64,000 nt of DNA, from NCBI RefSeq assembly GCF_004217215.1, contig NZ_SHKP01000004.1:466829-530828 (forward strand), read 5' to 3'. The position numbers and the translations under genes were made by a program. Of the stretch, positions 9,105 to 18,652 are shown piece after piece (position 1 is the first letter of the stretch; the number at the start of each line of letters is the position of its first letter). The notes under the pieces are model-generated. The model was given only the letters and a program-made list of their open reading frames with translations, did not search any database and was not told the DNA's origin. The DNA is from Rivibacter subsaxonicus (GTDB lineage: Bacteria; Pseudomonadota; Gammaproteobacteria; Burkholderiales; Burkholderiaceae_C).

Positions 9105-10856
9105 CTACTCGAGCACGAGGTCGAGTTCGCCGCGGCGCAGGCAGTTCTTGCCGCTCTGCTTGCCCAGGTACATCGCCGCATCGGCGCGCCTGAGCAGGTC
9201 CACGGCATCGGTGCCGTCGTGCGGGACCAGCACGTAGCCGATCGTCAGGCCGACGCTGCAGCGCTGGCGGCTCAGGTCGAAAGGCGCCTCGAAGGCCTCG
9301 AGCAGCTTGCTGCCGAGGTCGTGCGCCTGGCGCTCGTTGTGCGGGCCACTGGCCATGACGACGAACTCGTCGCCGCCGACGCGTGCCACCACGTCGCTGC
9401 TGCGCAGGTGCGCCTTCAGGCGCTGGGCCACCGCGACCAGCAATTCGTCGCCGACATCGTGGCCGAAGCGGTCGTTGACCTGCTTGAAGCCGTCGAGGTC
9501 GAGCATGTAGACCGCCAGCATGTGGTCCGGGCTGCAGCGCGGCAGCGCCGCGCCGAGCCTGGCGTTGAGGCCGCGGCGGTTGGGCAGGCCGGTCAGCGGG
9601 TCGGTGTGGGCGAGCGACAGCAGCACGTCGCGCTCGCGGTGCACATGCTCGGCGGCGGCGGCGGCGGCCATCGCGCGCAGGCCGATCACGCGCATGAAGA
9701 TCAGCATGTCGAGCGTGGCGCCGATCTGGAACGAGTGCATGCTCAGGAAGCCCCAGTCGACGCGACCCTTGATGAGCCCGACCATCAACGCGGTCGTGAC
9801 GAAGTAGCCGGCCCAGGCCACCAGGAAATAGCCGCCGATGGCGTCGCCGCGCCGTGCGCGCCGGATCGCGCCCGGCATGCCCATCAGCGCCGGCGCGAGG
9901 ACGACGGTGCCGACCACCAGGCTGACCAGATGCACGTCGATCAGGTCCAGGGCATAGGCCAGCGCGACCCCGAACAGGAAGATCGCGCCGCCCTTCATCA
10001 CGCGGCTGAAGTAGCGGCCGGCATCGGGCCCGGCCAGCACATGCTCGACGAACAGGAAAGTGCCGGCGCCGGCGATCAGCGCCAGCAGCCCGGGCGCCTT
10101 GATCTCGACCCACAGGTTGTCGGTCCAGAGGTACTGGGCGCCGATGCCGAACTGCGCCACCGAGAACAGCAGGCTGGCGGTGGTGAGGATCGCGTACTTG
10201 AGATAGAGCGTGTCGCGCAGGCCCCACCACTGGATCAGGCTGTAGATGACCAGGCACAGCCCGAGTCCGGCGAGCAGGCCCTGCAGCATCTGCTCGCCCA
10301 GTGCGCGCGCGTGGAAGGCCGACAGCGTGTTGAAGCTGATCGGCAGGATGCGCGCGCCGAGCGTCTGCACGCGCAGCAGCAACTGGTAGTCGCGCCCCGG
10401 CAGCAGCAGCAGCTCCACCGAATGGGTGCGGCTGGCGATCGGGCGCTCGGCAAAGGGCTGCAGATTGCCCATCTGCGCCTGCTGCACCACTCGCCCGTCC
10501 TGCACCAGGAACAGGTCGACGCGATTGAGCGGCGCGTACTCGATGTCGAGGACGCGCGGCTCGCGCGCCTCGGCCGGCACAGAGAAGGGAATGCGCAGCC
10601 AGGTCGCGTCGCGGTTGAGCCCGAGCGTGGCGTAGGCCGTGGTCGGCGGCTCGAAGCGCTCGGGGGCGGCCAGCACCTGGGCCAGGTCGAGCTTGCCGCT
10701 GGCGTCGACCATCACGGTCACGGCGGGCCAGGCCTCGACGCGTGCCTGCCGGTCGTCGAGCACCAGCGCGGCTGGCGCCGCCGCTGCTGTCAGGCAGCTC
10801 GCGGCGAGCAGCAGCGCCCCGAGCAGGGCGCGCCACGGCAGGTGGAGGTGACTCAT
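9105..10856 (-). CDS. Membrane-bound diguanylate cyclase, 7TMR-DISM type
   Basis: Makes the second messenger c-di-GMP from two GTP. A signal peptide (about residues 1-26, ending AAAAP) leads into a periplasmic 7TMR-DISMED2-like sensor domain (TWLRIPFSVPA and RVLDIEYAPLNRVDLFLVQDG), then about seven hydrophobic helices (roughly residues 180-390) and a C-terminal GGDEF domain. The catalytic GGDEF motif is intact (ARVGGDEFVVMA) and the inhibitory I-site RSSD sits five residues before it, so the enzyme should be active and subject to product inhibition. I chose the ATG at 10856 (583 residues) because it gives a clean signal peptide; upstream in-frame starts run into low-complexity sequence. The MpaB-like gene lies 40 bases upstream on the same strand, so they may be cotranscribed. 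The ligand sensed is unknown. Confidence 0.9.
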   Translation of the reverse strand: MSHLHLPWRALLGALLLAASCLTAAAAPAALVLDDRQARVEAWPAVTVMVDASGKLDLAQVLAAPERFEPPTTAYATLGLNRDATWLRIPFSVPAEAREPRVLDIEYAPLNRVDLFLVQDGRVVQQAQMGNLQPFAERPIASRTHSVELLLLPGRDYQLLLRVQTLGARILPISFNTLSAFHARALGEQMLQGLLAGLGLCLVIYSLIQWWGLRDTLYLKYAILTTASLLFSVAQFGIGAQYLWTDNLWVEIKAPGLLALIAGAGTFLFVEHVLAGPDAGRYFSRVMKGGAIFLFGVALAYALDLIDVHLVSLVVGTVVLAPALMGMPGAIRRARRGDAIGGYFLVAWAGYFVTTALMVGLIKGRVDWGFLSMHSFQIGATLDMLIFMRVIGLRAMAAAAAAEHVHRERDVLLSLAHTDPLTGLPNRRGLNARLGAALPRCSPDHMLAVYMLDLDGFKQVNDRFGHDVGDELLVAVAQRLKAHLRSSDVVARVGGDEFVVMASGPHNERQAHDLGSKLLEAFEAPFDLSRQRCSVGLTIGYVLVPHDGTDAVDLLRRADAAMYLGKQSGKNCLRRGELDLVLE

Positions 10857-10896
10857 CGCGCGGGTGGGCGTCTGCTGTGGTGGCTCGAAGCCGGCC

Positions 10897-12345
10897 TCAG
10901 GCCGCCATCGCGGCGTCGCGGCCGCGCGTGCAGCGGGCCTCGAGGCGGTTGAGCCAGCCCGGCGCACGCGGGTCGTTGCCCCAGCCGTTCATCATGCCGT
11001 GCGCGCGTTGCAGCACGTGCTCGGGCAGCTTCAGCGGCCGCGTCTGGTCCATCAGGAAGCGCGTCATCAGCTGGTAGCCCACCAGGCGCGTGATGAAGCG
11101 CGAGATCGAGAAACCGGGCACGAACAGGCGCACGAAGCGGTCGATGCCGCTGATCACGAACAGGCACACCGCGAACACCGCCCTCGACCACCACGACACA
11201 TGCTGGTCGAGGCCGATGTCACGCGAGGTGGCCGGCCCGCACAGCTGCCGTGTCAGCAGCACCGGGAAGGGCTTGGCGATCCGCAGCGGGATGATCTTTG
11301 CCATCGACTCCATCAGCGCGCGCCCGAGCTCGGGCCGCGGGTCGGGCTTGATCGGCTGGGCCCGGCCGCGCGCCTGCATGCGCGCGAACAGCGCCGCGGC
11401 CTCGTCCATGGTCTCTGCCATCAGCTCGCGCTCGATGCCGAGCACGTGGCCGACGACGTTCCAGGCATGGAGGTAGGCCTCCTCGTCGTGGCGTTCGAGG
11501 CCGACGCCGAGCGTGCGCAGCCCGCGCAGGAAGACATAGCCGAAGGTCAGCAGCGTGTAGGCCAGTTCCTCCTGGCTGCAGGGCAGGCCGTCCTCGCCCA
11601 GCTTCCAGCCGTGGATGAACAGCGCGTGGTGCATGTCGCCGGCCGCCGCCGTCGAGGCCGGCATGGGCGCCACGACGCCGGCGCCGACCACCTTGCGCTG
11701 CGAGCCGAGTGCGGCGACCGCTTCCTGCGGGCTGCCGCGCAGGATCAGGTGGCGCACCGTGGCATGGATCAGGCGCACCTTGAGCACCTGGGCCAGGCCG
11801 CCGCCGTCGGGCGCGTTGAGGCCGCCACGCATCATCAGCGGGAACACCATCGCGGCGGTCGAGCGGATGCGGTACTCGGTGCGCCGCTCGAGCTGGCCGG
11901 TCTGGTGCAGCACCTCCGACAGGTCGGGCACCACGTAGCACTCGGGCAGGCTGGCGCAGAACAGCAGGGTGCAGGAGAGCACGCCGTGGTCGATGAACAG
12001 CTGCTCGGCGCGGTCGATCGCTGCGTGGTCGGCCCAGGCCGGCAGCACCTGGGCCTGGCGCACGTAGGCCTCGAGCGGGCCGGCGACCTCGGGCGGCACG
12101 CTGGCGTCGGCGCGCCAGGTCTCGATCCCGCGGTTGGTTTCCCACTGCGCGAAGACCCGGTTGACCGCTTCGAGGCGCCGCCAATGGTCGGCGTGCATCG
12201 ACTGCAGCGTGCCGGTCGCGCTGGGGGGGGCGATCGCGTCCCAGGGACCGAGGATGGCGGCGATGGTGGCGTCGGCCAGAGGGTCGGCCTGGTACTCCAT
12301 GCGGTCGAGCAGCTCGTCGGGGGCGGCCTGGCGGGACATGTTCAT
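10897..12345 (-). CDS. Oxygenase MpaB family protein (DUF2236)
   Basis: Belongs to the MpaB/DUF2236 family, haem-linked proteins related to latex-clearing protein and to the fungal mycophenolate enzyme MpaB. Seen: about 482 residues, largely helical, with conserved-type His/Arg stretches (VRLIHATVRHLILRG, DMHHALFIHGWKLGE, FLRGLRTLGVGLERHDEEAYLHAWNVVGHVLGI) that in this family provide the haem ligand and distal residues. A hydrophobic patch near the C terminus (AVFAVCLFVISGID) suggests membrane association. Two adjacent ATGs (12345 and 12339) are possible starts; the longer frame to 12444 looks non-coding. The substrate is unknown. The diguanylate cyclase follows after 40 bases. Confidence 0.75.
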   Translation of the reverse strand: MNMSRQAAPDELLDRMEYQADPLADATIAAILGPWDAIAPPSATGTLQSMHADHWRRLEAVNRVFAQWETNRGIETWRADASVPPEVAGPLEAYVRQAQVLPAWADHAAIDRAEQLFIDHGVLSCTLLFCASLPECYVVPDLSEVLHQTGQLERRTEYRIRSTAAMVFPLMMRGGLNAPDGGGLAQVLKVRLIHATVRHLILRGSPQEAVAALGSQRKVVGAGVVAPMPASTAAAGDMHHALFIHGWKLGEDGLPCSQEELAYTLLTFGYVFLRGLRTLGVGLERHDEEAYLHAWNVVGHVLGIERELMAETMDEAAALFARMQARGRAQPIKPDPRPELGRALMESMAKIIPLRIAKPFPVLLTRQLCGPATSRDIGLDQHVSWWSRAVFAVCLFVISGIDRFVRLFVPGFSISRFITRLVGYQLMTRFLMDQTRPLKLPEHVLQRAHGMMNGWGNDPRAPGWLNRLEARCTRGRDAAMAA

Positions 12346-12563
12346 GCGCTTCTTGTTCGGAGTTCTGGCGGTGCAAGAGCCGGACCACGTCCGGGCCCTC
12401 CGCCCAACCTCCGATCTTCGCCCGACTCGGCCGGATCGCGTCACCGGTCAAGCCCCTGAGGCGCGTGAACTTAGTCCTCGAAAGCCTGTCTGTAAGCGAC
12501 TGTGCGCGAGACGGAGCGCGGCTCTGGGGCCGGCGGGCCTGTGCTGCCCGGGACGCGCACGTC

Positions 12564-14243
12564 CTAGGCTGTAGCTACCGCCCGGCCCAGCAAGTCGGCC
12601 CCCAGTGCCTCGGCCACCTCGATGCCGTCGACCGCGGCCGACATGATGCCGCCCGCGTAGCCCGCGCCCTCGCCGGCCGGGTAGAGCCCGGCCACGTTGA
12701 GGCTCTGCAGGTTGCGGCCGCGCGTGATGCGCAGCGGCGAGGAGGTCCGCGTCTCGACCCCGGTCAGCACCGCATCGGGCAGCGAGAAGCCCTTGATCTG
12801 GCGCTCGAAGGCGGGCAGCGCCTCGCGGATCGCGGCCAGCGCGTAGGCCGGCAGGCTGGCGCGGCCGGCGGCGTCCGGCTCGTGCAGGTCGGTCAGGTGC
12901 ACGCCCGGCTTGTAGGAGGGCAGAACGTTGCCGAAGGCGCTGCTGTGCTGGCCCTTGATGAAGTCGCCGACCAGTTGCCCCGGGGCCTGGTAGCCGCCGC
13001 CGCCCATCACGTAGGCGCGCGACTCCCACAGCCGCTGGAAGGCCATGCCGTCGAGCGGGCTGACCGGGCCGTCGCTGCGGCCGTCCTGGCGATAGTCCTG
13101 TGGCCCGATGCCGACCACGATGCCGGCATTGGCGTTGCGCTCGTTGCGCGAGTACTGGCTCATGCCGTTGGTGACCACGCGCTCGGGCTCCGAGGTCGCG
13201 GCGACCACGGTGCCGCCGGGGCACATGCAGAAGCTGTAGACCGAGCGGCCGTTGCTGGCGTGGTGCACCAGCTTGTAGTCGGCGGCCCCGAGGATCGGGT
13301 GGCCGGCGTTGGAGCCGAAGCGGGCCGCGTCGATCAGGCTCTGCGGATGCTCGATGCGATAGCCGATCGAGAAGGGCTTGGCCTCCATGAACACGCCGCG
13401 CTCGTGCAGCATCGTGAAGGTGTCGCGCGCGCTGTGGCCGAGCGCCAGCACCACGTGGTCGGCGCGCAGTTGCTCGCCGCTGGCGAGCACCACACCGCGC
13501 ACATGGCGCGATCCCTCGCGGCCCTCGATCAGCACATCGCTCACATGCTGGCGAAAGCGGATCTCGCCGCCGAGCGCCTCGATGTCGGCACGCATCTTCT
13601 CGATCATGCTGACCAGGCGGAAGGTGCCGATATGCGGCTTGCTGACGAACAGGATCTCTTCCGGCGCGCCGGCCTTGACGAACTCGGCCAGCACCTTGCG
13701 CGTGAGGTGCCGGGGGTCGGAGATCTGGCTCCAGAGTTTGCCGTCGGAGAAGGTGCCCGCCCCGCCCTCGCCGAACTGCACGTTCGACTCGGGATCGAGC
13801 ACGCCCTGGCGCCACAGGCCCCAGGTGTCCTTGGTGCGCTGGCGCACTTCCTTGCCGCGCTCGAGCACGATCGGGCGCAGTCCCATCTGGGCCAGGATCA
13901 GCGCGGCAAACAGGCCGCAGGGGCCGAAGCCGACCACCAGCGGGCGCCGCTCGTGCGGCCAGTCGGCCGGCGCCTGCGCCACCAGGCGGTAGTTCGTGTC
14001 GGGCGTGGGCCGGATGTGCGGATCGCCGGCCAGGCGTGCGAAGACCGCGGCCTCGTCGGCGAGTTCGCAATCGAGCGTGTAGATCAGCACGATCGCCGTC
14101 TTCTTGCGCGCGTCGTAGCTGCGCTTGAAGACGCTGAAGCCCTTCAGCGCGGCATCAATGATGCCCAGACGCTCCAGGATCGCCGGTCGCAGCGCGTCCT
14201 CGGCATGGCGCAGCGGCAGTCGAAGATCGGTGATCCGCAGCAT
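12564..14243 (-). CDS. FAD-dependent dehydrogenase (COG2509 type)
   Basis: Uncharacterised NAD(P)/FAD-dependent oxidoreductase of the large two-domain type. About 95 N-terminal residues form a small leader domain (RKKTAIVLIYTLDCEL) before the dinucleotide-binding motif VVGFGPCGLFAALILAQMG, followed by LERGKEVRQRTKDTWGLW and the FGEGGAGTFSDGKLWS segment that is characteristic of this group. The C-terminal end has LYPAGEGAGYAGGIMSAAVDG, the second FAD contact. Length 559 is typical. No pathway partner lies next to it, so its substrate cannot be given. It is cytoplasmic as far as can be seen, with no signal peptide. Confidence 0.85.
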   Translation of the reverse strand: MLRITDLRLPLRHAEDALRPAILERLGIIDAALKGFSVFKRSYDARKKTAIVLIYTLDCELADEAAVFARLAGDPHIRPTPDTNYRLVAQAPADWPHERRPLVVGFGPCGLFAALILAQMGLRPIVLERGKEVRQRTKDTWGLWRQGVLDPESNVQFGEGGAGTFSDGKLWSQISDPRHLTRKVLAEFVKAGAPEEILFVSKPHIGTFRLVSMIEKMRADIEALGGEIRFRQHVSDVLIEGREGSRHVRGVVLASGEQLRADHVVLALGHSARDTFTMLHERGVFMEAKPFSIGYRIEHPQSLIDAARFGSNAGHPILGAADYKLVHHASNGRSVYSFCMCPGGTVVAATSEPERVVTNGMSQYSRNERNANAGIVVGIGPQDYRQDGRSDGPVSPLDGMAFQRLWESRAYVMGGGGYQAPGQLVGDFIKGQHSSAFGNVLPSYKPGVHLTDLHEPDAAGRASLPAYALAAIREALPAFERQIKGFSLPDAVLTGVETRTSSPLRITRGRNLQSLNVAGLYPAGEGAGYAGGIMSAAVDGIEVAEALGADLLGRAVATA

Positions 14244-14399
14244 GGTGCGATGTCAGGACGGACGGGCGACGGCCTTCGGCGGACGCAGAAAATCATGCCG
14301 GGCCGGGAACGGCAGGCACGATTTCGGTTCGATGCTGGGCCCGAGCGCGGGGCATCGGGTCCGGTGTCGGCGCGGCGGCGGGGCCGCGCCGAAGCGGAT

Positions 14400-14567
14400 T
14401 CAACCGCCCTTGTGCGGGCGCTTGCCCGGGTTCTTCTTGCTGCGGGTGTGCGAGCCACGCTCGAGGCTGCACTTCTGGCCGCGGCCGGTGGTCTGCGTCA
14501 TGCCCGCCACGGGGGTGGGCCGGGGGGTCGCGCGACGGTCGGCTTCGGTGATGATCTTGTTGCCCAT
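14400..14567 (-). CDS. Small basic protein of 55 residues, unknown
   Basis: A short open frame between the FAD dehydrogenase and the LysR gene, below usual length cut-offs. It begins MGNKIITEADRRATPRPTPV and ends SKKNPGKRPHKGG; about a third of the residues are Lys, Arg or His, and a single Cys lies in the middle (GQKCSLERGSH). There is no membrane segment or signal peptide. The balanced N terminus and the strongly basic C-terminal tail look like a real nucleic-acid- or ribosome-associated small protein rather than a chance frame, but I do not know a family for it. The ribosome site is weak. Its genomic position, alone between two minus-strand genes, gives no functional clue. Confidence 0.55.
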   Translation of the reverse strand: MGNKIITEADRRATPRPTPVAGMTQTTGRGQKCSLERGSHTRSKKNPGKRPHKGG

Positions 14568-14653
14568 GATTGGCTCGGCTGAAGATGGGTGGAAAACCCT
14601 TGATTAGGCCACAACCCGGCTCGCCGCCGTGGTGAGCGCTCCCGCCGGACCCG

Positions 14654-15565
14654 CTACAAGGCCCACCAGTCGCCCCGAAACTGCGGCTGCAGGAAGTCGA
14701 TGAAGGCGCGCACCTTGGCCGGCACCAGTTTGGGCGAGGGGAACACCGCATGGATCTCCTGCGCCGGCAGGCCGTGGCCGCCGAGCACCGGCAGCAGCCG
14801 GCCGGCGCTGACCGCGGCGTGCGCCACGTACCAGGGCAGGGCGGCAATGCCCAGGCCCGCCTCGCAGGCCGCCAGCAGCGCGCTCAGGTTGTTGCTGCGC
14901 AGCGGGCCATGCACCGGCACCGTGAACTGGCGGCCATCGGCGGCGGAGGTATCGACGAACTGCCAGCGCGCATCGCCCATCACGCTGCTGTAGACGAGGC
15001 AGGCATGCCCGGCGAGTTCGGCCGGCGTGGCCGGCGTGCCGCGCGCCCGCAGGTAGGCCGGCGCCGCGGCCAGCAGCCAGGGGTTGCTGCCGAGCCAGCG
15101 CGCGCCGAGCGTGGAATCGGCCAGGCTGCCCATGCGCAGCGCGACGTCAACGCCCTGTTCGACCAGGTTGACGTAGCGGTCGTCGAAGCTGAGGTCGACC
15201 AGCAACTGCGGATGCTCGCGCATGAAGGCCAGCACCAGCGGCGTCAGCACGCGCCGGCCGAAGGCGACCGAGGTGCTGACGCGCAAGGTGCCGGCCATGC
15301 CGGCGCCGGCGAGCTGGGCCACGTTGTCGGCCTCCTCGAGGTCGCGTGCGATCGCCTTGCACTTGTCGTAGTAGAGCTGGCCGACCTCGGTCGGACTGAC
15401 GCCGCGCGTGCTGCGGTGGAGCAGGCGCGCCCCGAGGCGCTGTTCGAGTGCCGCCACATGCTTGGTGGCGGTCGGCTGGGCGATGCGCAGTTCCTCGGCG
15501 GCCTTGCTGAAGCTGCCGGTCTCGACGACGCGGATGAAGAGCTCGATGCCGGTGATGCGGTCCAT
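14654..15565 (-). CDS. LysR-family transcriptional regulator
   Basis: DNA-binding regulator of 303 residues, the normal size. The N-terminal winged helix-turn-helix covers residues 1-60 (FIRVVETGSFSKAAEELRIA, then PTATKHVAALEQRLG), followed by the linker helix and a LysR substrate-binding domain from about residue 90. The HTH and domain signature match the subgroup close to DsdC/AaeR-like regulators, but the effector cannot be deduced. It is divergent from the glycosyltransferase gene across a 235-base gap; LysR proteins often control the divergent neighbour and themselves, which is only a possibility here. Confidence 0.9.
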   Translation of the reverse strand: MDRITGIELFIRVVETGSFSKAAEELRIAQPTATKHVAALEQRLGARLLHRSTRGVSPTEVGQLYYDKCKAIARDLEEADNVAQLAGAGMAGTLRVSTSVAFGRRVLTPLVLAFMREHPQLLVDLSFDDRYVNLVEQGVDVALRMGSLADSTLGARWLGSNPWLLAAAPAYLRARGTPATPAELAGHACLVYSSVMGDARWQFVDTSAADGRQFTVPVHGPLRSNNLSALLAACEAGLGIAALPWYVAHAAVSAGRLLPVLGGHGLPAQEIHAVFPSPKLVPAKVRAFIDFLQPQFRGDWWAL

Positions 15566-15800
15566 GCGCGGACTTTATTAGGTGCGAACGGCGGGCGCGC
15601 ACCCGAGGCGGTGCCCGTCGCAGCGGCGCGGCGTCCGCCGCCGGGCGCCGCTTCGAGCAGACGATGGCGTCGGCGTCGATCCCGGCTTTAGGCGGGGGCG
15701 CCACACAGCCGTTGCGGGTGATCAACCGCCAAGTCAGACTTGTTGGCCTGTGCGCCAAGGGATTGACAAGTGCGGTGCGTCAAGAGCCGCCAACTTCCAC

Positions 15801-16739
15801 ATGAGCCCCACTCCCACGAGCAGTCAACTCGAAGCTCGCCTGCCGAGCGTGACCGTGGTCATCGTCTCCGACGAGCGATCCGTCGATCGCTCGTGGCAGA
15901 ACGAGACCAAGGCGATCGAGGCCTTCGCCACCCAGGACTATCGCGGTGCGATCGACATCCTGCTGGTCGACAGCGAACGCCATCGCTGCGGGTTCCCGGC
16001 GCAGCTGCTGGCGGAGCATCCTCGGCTGGCGGTTGATTTCCTGGTGGCCGAGAGTTCGTCGGCGCTCAAGAACCTGGGCGTTGCCAAGGCCCGCGGCGAA
16101 CTGGTGGCGGTGTTCGAGGCCGACTGCGTGCCCTTGCCGGATTGCCTGTCGCGGCTCGTGGCCACGTTGCTGCAGTACCCGCACATCAGCGGCGTCAGCG
16201 CGAGGACGGTGTACCGCGGCGCCGACCGGAGTTCGCTGCGTCGCTGCCTGGGCTTCATGGGGCGCGGCCAGCAGCAGATCGACCGCCTGGGCGAGGTGCC
16301 GTTCGTCTCCAGCGACGCGCAGCTGGTGCGTACCGAGGTGGCCAGGCAGTTCCCGCTGCAGGAGCTGCCCTCGCCCTTCATCTCGGCGCAACGTCGGAAC
16401 GTGGCCCTGCGGGAGGCCGGACACCGCCTCATGTACGACCCGCAGGCCATCAACATCCACGAGTTCGACGGCGTCGGCTTCGAACTCGAGTACCGCCGGC
16501 AAAAGGGCTTTCAGGCCATGGAGCGCCAGTCGTCCAAGTCGCTGTCGAAGGTGCTGCCGCTGGCAGCCAGGAACAGCCGGCGGCTGCTCGGTCACTTGCG
16601 TTCCAGTGGCCACCGCGAACTCAAGCCGCTCGACACGCCGCTGGCTCTGACGCTGAGCCTGCTGCTGCCGGTCCTGGAGATCGGCGGCATGCTCGATTCG
16701 CTTCGCGGGCGCGACACCACCGGCCAGCGGTTCCGATAG
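15801..16739 (+). CDS. Family 2 glycosyltransferase
   Basis: GT-A fold sugar transferase, probably in polysaccharide or glycolipid synthesis. Seen: an N-terminal Rossmann-like start (SVTVVIVSDERSVDRSW), a nucleotide-sugar region ending in VAVFEADCVPLPDCL, where EADC stands in the DxD metal-binding position, and a C-terminal hydrophobic segment (LALTLSLLLPVLEIGGM) that may attach it to the inner membrane. 312 residues from the ATG at 15801; the frame is open further upstream but that part has the composition of non-coding sequence. No other polysaccharide genes are adjacent. It ends 117 bases before gcl and is separated from it by a palindrome, so it is probably not part of the glyoxylate operon. 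Confidence 0.75.
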   Translation: MSPTPTSSQLEARLPSVTVVIVSDERSVDRSWQNETKAIEAFATQDYRGAIDILLVDSERHRCGFPAQLLAEHPRLAVDFLVAESSSALKNLGVAKARGELVAVFEADCVPLPDCLSRLVATLLQYPHISGVSARTVYRGADRSSLRRCLGFMGRGQQQIDRLGEVPFVSSDAQLVRTEVARQFPLQELPSPFISAQRRNVALREAGHRLMYDPQAINIHEFDGVGFELEYRRQKGFQAMERQSSKSLSKVLPLAARNSRRLLGHLRSSGHRELKPLDTPLALTLSLLLPVLEIGGMLDSLRGRDTTGQRFR

Positions 16740-16758
16740 CCCGCGCTGCCAGCGCGTC

Positions 16759-16773
16759 ATTCCGCCGCGGAAT
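16759..16773. promoter_or_regulatory. Palindrome ATTCCG-CCG-CGGAAT upstream of gcl
   Basis: A perfect 6-bp inverted repeat with a 3-base spacer, 83 bases upstream of the gcl start in the gap after the glycosyltransferase gene. Its size and place fit an operator for a dimeric regulator. IclR-family repressors (AllR) control glyoxylate carboligase operons in enterics, so an IclR-type site is a reasonable guess, but no such regulator is in the window. Confidence 0.45.
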
Positions 16774-16856
16774 AGCACTTATCGCCTGACCGCCGTTCAC
16801 AAGCCGACGCCCGGCCGCGACCATCCTGCCCAGGACTGAAGCTGCAGGAGATGGCG

Positions 16857-18647
16857 ATGGCAAAGATGAAGGCCGCAATGGCCGCGGTGCTGGTGATGGA
16901 GAAGGAAGGCATCAGCCAGGCCTTCGGCGTGCCGGGTGCGGCGATCAACCCGCTCTACGCGGCGCTGCGCGAGCGGCAGTCGATCGCCCACATCCTGGCG
17001 CGCCATGTCGAGGCCGCCTCGCACATGGCCGAGGGCTACACCCGGGCCCGGGCCGGCAACATCGGCGTCTGCATCGGCACCTCGGGTCCGGCCGGCACCG
17101 ACATGATCACCGGGCTCTACTCGGCCAGCGCCGACAGCATCCCGATCCTGTGCATCACCGGCCAGGCGCCGCGGGCGCGGCTCTACAAGGAAGACTTCCA
17201 GGCGGTCGACATCGAGTCGATCGCCAAGCCGGTCACCAAGTGGGCAGTCACGGTGCGCGAGCCGGCACTGGTGCCGCGCGCCTTCCAGCAGGCTTTTCAC
17301 CTGATGCGCTCGGGCCGGCCCGGTCCGGTGCTGATCGACCTGCCCTTCGACGTGCAGATGGGCGAGATCGAGTTCGACATCGACAGCTACGAGCCGTTGC
17401 CGGTCTACAAGCCGGCCGCGACGCGCAAGCAGATCGAGCGTGCGCTCGACATGCTGCAGGCCGCGAGCAAGCCGCTGATAGTCGCCGGCGGCGGCATCGT
17501 CAACGCCGACGCAAGCTCGCTGCTGGTCGAGTTCGCCGAACTCACCGGCGTGCCGGTGATCCCGACGCTGATGGGCTGGGGCACCATTCCCGACGACCAC
17601 CCGCTGATGGCCGGCATGTGCGGGCTGCAGACCAGCCACCGCTACGGCAACGCGACGATGCTGGCGAGCGACTTCGTGCTCGGCATAGGCAACCGCTGGG
17701 CCAATCGCCACACCGGCTCGACCGAGGTCTATTGCAAGGGCCGGACCTTCGTCCACGTGGACATCGAGCCCACGCAGATCGGCCGCGTGTTCAACCCCGA
17801 TCTGGGCATCGTCAGCGATGCCAAGGCGGCGCTCGAGCTCTTCGTGCAGGTCGCGCGCGAGCGCAAGGCGGCGAGCCGGCTCAAGGATTTCGGCGACTGG
17901 GCCGCGCGCTGCGCCGAGCGCAAGAAGCTGATGCATCGCAAGACCCACTTCACCGAGACGCCGATCAAGCCGCTGCGCGTCTACGAGGAGATGAACAAGG
18001 TCTTCCCCCGCGACACGGTCTACGTCACGACCATCGGCCTGTCGCAGATCGCCGGCGCGCAGTTCCTGCATGTCTACGGCCCGCGCCAGTGGATCAATTG
18101 CGGCCAGGCCGGCCCGCTCGGCTGGACCATCCCCGCCGCGCTCGGCGTGGTCGCGTCCGACCCGACCCGCACCGTGGTCGGCCTCTCGGGCGACTACGAC
18201 TTCCAGTTCCTGATCGAGGAGCTCGCGGTCGGTGCCCAGTTCCGCCTGCCCTACGTGCAGGTGCTGGTCAACAACAGCTACCTCGGCCTGATCCGCCAGA
18301 GCCAGCGCGGCTTCGAGATGGACTACTGCGTGCAGCTCGCCTTCGAGAACCAGAATGTCGAGGACGCGGCGCTGCGCAGCTACGGCGTCGACCACCAGGC
18401 GGTGGTGCAGGGGCTGGGTTGCAAGTCGCTGCGCGTGACCGACCCCGAGAAGATCGAAGGCGCGATGATCGAGGCCCAGGCCCTGGCGCGAAAGTACAGC
18501 GTGCCGGTGGTGGTCGAGGTGATCCTCGAGAAGGTCACGAACATCGCGATGGGCACCGAGATCGACAAGATCAACGAGTTCGAGGAGATCGACTGCCGCC
18601 ATCCGGAGGGCCGCCAGGGGCTCGAGATGGCGGGATTGCTGGAGTGA
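16857..18647 (+). CDS. gcl: Glyoxylate carboligase (tartronate-semialdehyde synthase)
   Basis: Thiamine-diphosphate- and FAD-containing enzyme that joins two glyoxylates to tartronate semialdehyde with loss of CO2. The sequence is collinear with E. coli Gcl over its whole length: [56 protein letters not shown], and a C-terminal cofactor motif [18 protein letters not shown] followed by [15 protein letters not shown]. The usual catalytic Glu of ThDP enzymes is replaced by Val (in HVEAA), the hallmark of this enzyme. I chose the ATG at 16857 rather than 16851, since AGGAG at 16846-16850 leaves proper spacing only for the former and it matches the E. coli start (Val at position 51). First gene of a four-gene operon to glycerate phosphate. 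Confidence 0.97.
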   Translation: MAKMKAAMAAVLVMEKEGISQAFGVPGAAINPLYAALRERQSIAHILARHVEAASHMAEGYTRARAGNIGVCIGTSGPAGTDMITGLYSASADSIPILCITGQAPRARLYKEDFQAVDIESIAKPVTKWAVTVREPALVPRAFQQAFHLMRSGRPGPVLIDLPFDVQMGEIEFDIDSYEPLPVYKPAATRKQIERALDMLQAASKPLIVAGGGIVNADASSLLVEFAELTGVPVIPTLMGWGTIPDDHPLMAGMCGLQTSHRYGNATMLASDFVLGIGNRWANRHTGSTEVYCKGRTFVHVDIEPTQIGRVFNPDLGIVSDAKAALELFVQVARERKAASRLKDFGDWAARCAERKKLMHRKTHFTETPIKPLRVYEEMNKVFPRDTVYVTTIGLSQIAGAQFLHVYGPRQWINCGQAGPLGWTIPAALGVVASDPTRTVVGLSGDYDFQFLIEELAVGAQFRLPYVQVLVNNSYLGLIRQSQRGFEMDYCVQLAFENQNVEDAALRSYGVDHQAVVQGLGCKSLRVTDPEKIEGAMIEAQALARKYSVPVVVEVILEKVTNIAMGTEIDKINEFEEIDCRHPEGRQGLEMAGLLE

Positions 18648-18652
18648 ACCCG

